A DNA stretch of 64,000 bases. Origin: Epiperipatus broadwayi. Its lineage: Eukaryota; Onychophora; Udeonychophora; Euonychophora; Peripatidae. Of this stretch, positions 56,431 to 64,000 are shown piece after piece. The number at the start of each line of letters is the position of its first letter. Position 1 is the stretch's first letter. The notes under the pieces were generated by a model that saw nothing but the letters and a program-made list of their open reading frames with translations, was not told the DNA's origin and ran no database searches. The stretch spans positions 3,214,391 to 3,278,390 of the forward strand of contig JAQFVV010000142.1 of the NCBI GenBank assembly GCA_028023455.1, written 5' to 3'. The translations under genes were made by a program, and so were the position numbers.

Positions 56431-59400
56431 TTTATTAAAAATATCATCTTACTGTAAGGAAAAGTAATGCACCTTTTAAATAGCTAAGTACAAAGCAAAC
56501 ACTTCTCCAGCCTATTTCTGTAGAGAAATTGTCACAGAGAAGTCAATATTTATTCGGTTAGTCATATGATGGACGTGAAGAAGTTTTATAGTTTTTTTGT
56601 TTGTTTCACCTTCTAATTAACATAGTTTGATACTAATTTCTCACCTATTATAAAATGTATATAATCTGGTAACACGTCTTTTTATTTAATTTATAAGTGA
56701 AAAAAAAAAAATAGTATTTCTAGAGGTATGTTGTAAAGAGCCGAATAGATAAAAAAAAATAGTCATATCTATTTATTTATAATTTTATAAAAAAAAACAC
56801 AAATATTTAATTATGAATGAACTTTAATTTCAATATGGAAAAGAAAAATAATGTCTTGGAGATTATGTAATGCCAAATTGTTTTGAATGAGTATATATTT
56901 GCACACACACATTCACACAATCTAAATGAGTCATTTGGGAATCAGCTTCTTTTATTTCAAAATCTTTTTGTAATGAGTACTATGGTCAAAATTATCTTGC
57001 TTTTTTAAAATATATATACCAATTACATTTGTTTATAAACAACATTTTTTTATAATCCATTTTTAATTATATATTAGATTAACCATATCACCAACAGATG
57101 CAACATAGTGCAATTATGTCAAAAAATAATAAAAAGTTATTATTTAATCACCATTACAGTACTTCAATCACAATTGTTAATATTTATTTTGTGAATAATG
57201 GAGTTTTTAATGGTGATCTGTCACTAGTATATGCTATAATTTACGTAAGAAGTTTTTTTATTAAATAAATGATCTATATGCTAACTTATTTACATGGACT
57301 GAATTGATGTTAAATAAAAATATATATCTGTTATATATACATAATAAAGAAAAACAGACATAAATAGGTGAGCATAACTTCACAAGTTCTCACCAAATAC
57401 AATTTCAATTGACTTTAATTTGATTTTTTTTTTTTTCAGAATCAACTTCACTATACTTCAAAAAATTCATTAACGGCATCAATGCATTTCCAATTTTGCA
57501 GCTTCACTTCAGCAATTAGTCATTTTGTACTTAGAGTTGGAAACAAATCAATCCAATATATTTTTATATATACAAAAATATTTTTAAGATTTAAATACTC
57601 TCTTAAGTTTCTAAGCATATTTGTTGTACAATCATATACACTTTAGCCAACATCTGAAAGGGAAAAGTTTTTTGGTCTTAAATTTGTACATAAAATCCAA
57701 CAAAGCAATGGACAGCCCATCCTTTATTTTTAATTATTAGCAAACTTTTGAGGTTTTACAGAATATATAAGTAAATATCTTATACTTCATCCTTTCATCA
57801 ATTACCATTATTCTACCATTAATATATTGGTTGACTACATATTTCAAAGAAATGCATTGGAATCATGCATTCAAAAGTGCCCAAATAGGAAAAGCTAGAT
57901 TTTCTGTATGATATTGTTTATCTGGAAAATTTGTTTTTAAATTGGTAACTTAAAATTCTGAGCATTTATTGGTAATAATAAATTATATTTTATAAATAGT
58001 TGATAAATTTCTAAGTCTTAAGTAGTAAAATAAAACAAGCATCCCTGATTATAATATTATTCAAAATTAATATTTATGAGAAGAAATTAATGTTTTTAAG
58101 ATTTAATGTCATGTCAATAAGTATTGTCACATATATAATTAAATTGGTTCATAATAGTTTTCCTTTATGAATGTATTGTCATCATCACTACCAAACACTC
58201 TTAGTCATTTTGAAAGAAATACATTGTCAAAAAAATAGATCAATATTTCAAAATGAATATTTAAACCAGTCAATAAAATGCAAGCACATTGTAAAGCTGA
58301 TCCTTAATTTATTACAATTCATAAACATCACGCTATATAAAATAAATATCTCATTTACAAATGCTGTTTTTAACAACTTTTCCATTAAAATTGTTTTTCT
58401 GTTATATCTTATTTTCAGTTGTAGTTTTTTTATGAAAACCAATGAGAGTACATTTTTAAGAGTTCTTTTGAGATAAACTTTATCATAATAGAGTATGCCT
58501 TTCCCATAGTATTAATATATGAATTCACCTTAAATTATTTCTCAAAGTCTATTACTTTTCATAAGCTTCTCATGCACAATATAACAAAATTGTGACCTTG
58601 TAGTTATTAATTCACTATCATCATATCTAACAAACTCAAAAGAATAAGAGATTTATTTTATGCTCTTGTTACTGTAATTTTGGAATATTACAGAGTACTT
58701 TTATATGAATTTGTTCTAATGAATTTTTTGCATGTTAAATCAACAGAGAGAGACCCTGGGCCATAAACCATCAATTTGAATGAGACTACATTATTACTAG
58801 TTCAGTTTAAATAGTTGTATCACCATGAAAAATTGTTCTATCTTTTAACTTAAGAATGGAAGCAACATATGTGAATCTGTGCTGCATTTTAACATCCAAT
58901 TTTATATAAAGCCTTCTAAAAAAATTTAATAAATTCTTATTTTCAAGATGAGGTCTATCTAAGCTTTTTTTTTTTCATTTATTTATAACACATTTAGTTT
59001 TTTAATATTAATTAGTAAAACATTTTTTATAGGTTTCATTCAATACATTAAAAAAATTCTGCAGATTATATTTTGAAATAAACAAGAATAGCACAATCAT
59101 CAACATGCTACATCCTTGTTTTTTAATCAATTTAAATCGAAATCCTACTTTATAAAATCTGTATCATCTCTTCATGTCTGGCACAGAATGTATTCTGTAA
59201 TATTCTAAATACTATAGACTTTAAATAGAAGCAACTAGTTAAAACTATTACACACACTTTGATAAACATATTTTTTTAAAAAAGATTCTAATTTTTCATT
59301 AGTAATGAGTTTTTTTTATATGAAAATATATAGAATATAAATAAATCTTTATGGATGATCAACTATTTTCAAACATTTGCCATAAGCTTGCTCAGCTAGA

Positions 59401-59830
59401 AGAGTCCAGTGCTTTGACTAATTTAATAAAAACAATGTGAATAATATTTTTCCTTACAACACATTCCTGAATTGATAATAAAAAACAAATGGTTTGAATT
59501 ATTTGTTTTTTCCAAATAATTCTGATAACTTATTTTTGACTTAAGACATTCTGTTACTAAAACCATTTAAAGGTGGTTATCTGGAGTGAACAATAATGAT
59601 ATTCCACAACAATCGCCACAATCTTTTCTATCCCTCCCCCTTCCTTTTTTTAAAAAATTTTAAATAACATATAACACCATATTTTAAAACTTTTCATTTT
59701 TAAAAAAAATCGAAAAGACATATTATACCCTCATTCCACTCTATAGATTTATCACAAATTAAATATATTGGGATATATAACATTTTTGAATAATTAGTCA
59801 AGAGGAATATATTACTTTATATCTACATAT
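56431..59830. other. AT-rich DNA, nothing firmly recognised
   Basis: A 67-codon open stretch follows a T-tract and CAG at 57439, but no family resemblance or matching donor was seen. The frames at 58171-58476 and opposite have no recognisable motif. Confidence 0.35.
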
Positions 59831-60033
59831 AAATAATCAAAATTATGCCAAATCCAAAACTCAACCAGACTAGCTAAGAAAATAAAATGTAAAACATTAT
59901 CAATGGTTTTCACTGTTACAAGCAGACACTTGAGAAGTCTGCTTGCAGCAGTGAGAACTATTGGTAGTGTTTTAGATTTTATTTTCTTAGCTAGTCTGTT
60001 TGAGTTTTGGATTTGGGTGATTTTGATTATTTA
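59831..60033. repeat. 203-bp near-perfect hairpin element
   Basis: Outer strands AAATAATCAAAATTATGCCA and TGATTTTGATTATTTA, then AAATCCAAAACTCA and TGAGTTTTGGATTT, AGACTAGCTAAGAAAATAAAA and its complement, and an inner stem CAAGCAGAC/GTCTGCTTG with loop ACTTGAGAA. The mismatches are few. It could be a MITE or a source of double-stranded or hairpin RNA. Confidence 0.85.
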
Positions 60034-63000
60034 TTTACCAGTTTAGCTTTATGCTTTTAGTGTCTGTTTATAAATATATAGAGAGAAAAACATAATGTAA
60101 CTATTACCTATTAAAAATTTTTTTAGAAGTATCATCATCACAAAACATCAATTTGGCAACCTTAGTTATATAGGCTTTCTTCATCAATTCTGTTCAGTAT
60201 TAAGAATACTAAACAGAGTGAATGACTCAATGCAAATTAGTTCTATTCCATTATAAAATCTCATCTTTATATTTTATGAGTCTTTAACTTTGTTTATGCC
60301 TTATATAACACAAAAATGATCCTTTTCAAAAACAAATATCTTTAGTTTGTTTATGGATTGCACATTCACTACTCATATATTAATATTATTATTGTTGCTA
60401 TTATTATTACTATTATATGCTATAAAGTCTATGTCATATTTTTGGACATAATACCCATCATTTCTGTAGTATGATTACATTGTGATAAAGAAATCTATCT
60501 AATTTTTGACAATCTATCTGTTTGAACATTATACAGTACTTATTGAATTAGATTATTTTATAAAGTGACTAGCATATAAAAATTGTAATCTTATCACAAG
60601 TGTTTTAAATGAAAGTTCAAATTTTAATCTGCTGAAGTAACCTCTTATTCATATTTTTGTTTTCCATAACATTCATAAAAGTTCACAAACTTTAAATTTA
60701 AAAACATTGAAATCCCCCCCCCCCACATTTTAGTGGTTTCTCTTTCATATGCATAAAAGTCATAGGAATTAGCAAAGTTATATAACCAGAATTTGTGATA
60801 TGTCTTCACATCTAATGAACCTTTTGTCAGATTTTTCATTGCAATTCTGTAGATCTGCAATAAATCTTTTAGCTGCTGGATTCCTCATTGTTGATTTATA
60901 ATTGGAAAATAAACTTCCAACTGCTTTTGCATTTTCATCTTCATTTCAACATGAGCTTTTGCATTTTTGTCTTCGTAATCTTTGTTGTTTTCATGTATAG
61001 TTATAATCAGATTTTTAATTTTTCTGAAAAAGAATTATCATAGCCTTTTCTATCTTTAGTATAATTAGGTGTTGTGAGATTATTGACAGTTGTTCTATCA
61101 ATTCTATGTCTCCATTCATCTTAACCTAATTTGGATTTCTTCACTATATATTCATAAAACAAGATATAAGTGAGATGACAGTATGTAGCCATGTCAATGT
61201 ATATTTTACTAATAAATCATATACTGATTTTTTTTTTAAGACTGTGGTATTCTTTTAAATGATTGGTTATTGTTCTTGTTTACATGTGCTATATAAAATT
61301 TATTATTTAATATTTTGCACACTCTATCAAGATTTTTTTTCATTAACCTAAATTAATTTTACCAATCTGTAGGCCATTGAATAGTTTTTTAATACAAACT
61401 ATCATAATTTGGTAAATACTTTATTCATATTTTTTTATCATTTTATAAAATTTCTGACACAATTTCATTAATTCTTTTGTTACTTTTTGTCAATATTCAG
61501 AGCCATTTTGATTTTGTCTGAAATGTGCTGGTTGATATCTGTGAGACTTTTAAAATTTCTTATACACACCATCAAGATTTTTGCCTTTTTACTTTTTTCT
61601 AATATTCAAAGCTAATCTGATTTTATTATAAATGTTCTGTCTATATGATATTGGTCTTATATATGTTTCTTCTATCTCTATTTTACTTTTATTTTTTCAT
61701 TTATAAATTAACTATTGGCATTTTTTTTTAAATTTACTCAAGATTGACATTTCATTTTTTAAGGCAATATATTTATTAATAAAAAAATATATATTTTTTA
61801 CAATTATATACATGTAAGTTTTTATTTACATGTCAATATATTTTTAATATTATAAATTCTATAAAAAAAATTGCATTTGTATTTTCAAGTTTATTTTATT
61901 TTCAAAGATTTTAAAAATTATTTTTGCTGACTTCTATTTTTTTGTTTGTTTGTTTGTTTATTTAGAATTTTTTTGAATGTTCTAATATTTAATTAATATT
62001 TTTTCAGATTTTTCTGTAAATATTTCTATCACTTCCACTCATACTTAATTAAATACTGAACAAATAATGGAGACATATGTAAAAGATTGAAACCTGGGTC
62101 AAATGATGAATCCTGGGTTTAATGTGCACCTTGGGATCATTTGTCTTTTTAGAACATCTTCATTCATATGTTTCAAAGTTGTGCATTTAGTAGAGATTTT
62201 AAATGGATATTGCATATAGTTTACTATTTACTATTTATTAATTCAATTCATAAATATATTTCATTAATATGAAAATGAGTAACCCACTGAACAACAAACA
62301 ATCAACGCACACCAGAAAACAAATTCTTACTAAATGTAATATGGCAATTGAAGCTTTTTCTACTCCATCCTACCTCTAAAACATGATCAAAATAATATTT
62401 AAAAACAAAAATATATTAAAATACATAAAAACAGAAGATTTGTAATATTCACAATTTAATTGTTCGGAAAAAAGTGTTAGGAGCATTAAATCCATAAATA
62501 AATAATGTCAAATCTCCATTGAAATTTATTAACATATATAATGACATGTACAATATATATATATGAAAATATTTTAAGTAAGAAAATATTTATGTACAAA
62601 CAAAAAAAAAATATTTAAAACAAATTGAAAATATACAAAAGTTAACTTAATTGTACTACTTTTTTTTTCTTTCAGTGATTCATGCATTTTAATAATGAGA
62701 AAATAAATTTAAAATATAGTCATATAAACATTTTTTAAAAAATTTCATAAATTGTATCTAACTTATTTAAACTAATTAAGCAAAATAATGAAAATGTTGA
62801 TTTTAAAAAAAAAAAATGCGAAACTTATGCATTTTAAAAATATTTTGTTCAAATTATTAAAACAAAAAACAAAAAAACCAATATAGATCTTAAAGCAATG
62901 TAAAAACATTTTATTGACTCTTAGTTATTAGAGTATTCTTTTGTTGTTGTTTTTATTGTCAAATTATTTTATATTTCAAAATTAATGTCTATAAATGGTT

Positions 63001-64000
63001 ACATTGATAAAAAGGAGACTGACCAAAAGTACAGGAAAGCAAATCATAGCTGAAGTAAATATTGTAAGATCACTACAAGATTTATGAAACTAATATATAT
63101 CAAGTTTCAGTAAAAATTTTGAGATGAAAGATGCCACTTTCAAAGACATTGTTTTCTGATGAAAATGTTATGTTGCAGAAGTAGTTCTGACATGAGATTA
63201 AAATCACACCAGTGAATGACTGGAAGCAATTCATAATCTTAAAAACTGGATTGTTTATTTTAAGTGCAAAATGCAATGGAAGAAGTATCATTATTTGCTG
63301 AGTATCATCTAAGTATTCTCATAGATTATTCACTACTTAAAGGTTCCATCTCTTGTGGACTATGTGAATATTTTAGAATAGATTGAGATAATACTGATAT
63401 TTTCTAAGGTAATGCTTCAATTTATACAGTCAACATGTACATTGTTGTGGTAAATAAGAGAATATTATTAATCTCCTATAACGGCACAATCACATAACTG
63501 TCATATTACTAAGCTTCTGTGAATCATTCTTGAACAATGAAATTTTTATCAAAAAGTACAGGATTTTCTCTATTAAAAAACTTAATATTTCTCAAGACTA
63601 TTATTATATATTTCAATTGCACACACAAAACAAACAGATTTTGAGATAAATGTAGGCCATCTTATTACTAAAATAATTTACACTATCATTTTGTTTTATC
63701 CCTCTAAGAATTACATGCAAAATAAAAATCACCTAGGAGTGTGTGCGTGTGTGATTCCATTCATTTTTTTTTTTTTTGAACACAAAATAAAGATTATAAA
63801 TTAAAAATTCAACTTTATTTTCATTTCTATTTATTTATTTTTTACTCAATTTAATTTCTATTCTTTTGACATAGATACACTCAAGTTAGATTTTCAAAAT
63901 ATTTACACTACAAACAAATGACTTTTTAAAGCAAGATTCTGTATTGCTGCCGAGCAAAGACTTCTTTAGTGAATATTTCTTCTTTTTTTAATTATAATTG
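60034..64000. other. AT-rich DNA, nothing firmly recognised
   Basis: No supported gene. A C11 run lies at 60714-60724. Part of 60840-61700 is T-rich with recurring ATCAAGATTTTT-type blocks and may be minus-strand retroelement debris. A (GT)n tract with one GC lies near 63740. Confidence 0.35.

Overview
The window looks like a very AT-rich animal nuclear genome segment, most likely a mollusc and plausibly a cephalopod. It has split exons with GT/AG borders, almost no coding sequence, and several layers of retroelements (Penelope-like, RTE-type LINE, Ty3/gypsy LTR, tRNA-derived SINE, pogo fossil, hammerhead-ribozyme elements). The taxon is an inference from this repeat mix. No bacterial operon, CRISPR array or rRNA is seen.

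Host genes are sparse. One convincing internal exon of an aldo-keto reductase lies at 17277-17384 (+) and holds the catalytic-site segment. A TATA-less promoter-like region with a short possible first coding exon lies at 28440-28728 (+). Everything else coding-like is transposon-derived, and the long gene-free stretches are probably introns or intergenic DNA.

Layout: 1-17 kb is AT-rich DNA with inverted repeats, one hammerhead element copy (1954-2237) and decayed repeats. 17.3 kb holds the reductase exon, 18.2-18.65 kb a minisatellite, 19.9-22.6 kb a decayed LINE, 24.45 kb a perfect 44-bp palindrome. 28.4-29.1 kb holds the promoter/exon candidate and a SINE. 32.9-36.1 kb is a gypsy-type element with two ~695-bp LTRs and a gutted interior. 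37.46-40.71 kb is a nearly complete Penelope-like element (PLE) with tandem and inverted terminal copies and a 15-bp target duplication. A second, older PLE remnant lies at 40.72-41.64 kb. 43.9-44.4 kb is a pogo-type transposase fossil, 44.65-46.67 kb an RTE-type LINE on the minus strand, 46.9 kb a second SINE, 48.4 kb a second hammerhead element. 52.9-56.4 kb contains old LINE fossils with a 1.36-kb hammerhead-element array between them.

The most interesting content is the hammerhead system. A non-coding repeat family carries a hammerhead ribozyme with an intact catalytic core, two intact copies and a compensatory stem II change. It occurs as tandem 465-bp units plus inverted pieces inside 9-13 bp target duplications. 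This is the architecture of Penelope-like elements, and it matches what is known as a retrozyme. The PLEs in the same window carry a separate conserved 43-nt hammerhead-like module at their ends, with an A/U pair in place of the usual C3-G8 pair. PLE machinery as the mobiliser of the non-coding family is inferred, not shown.
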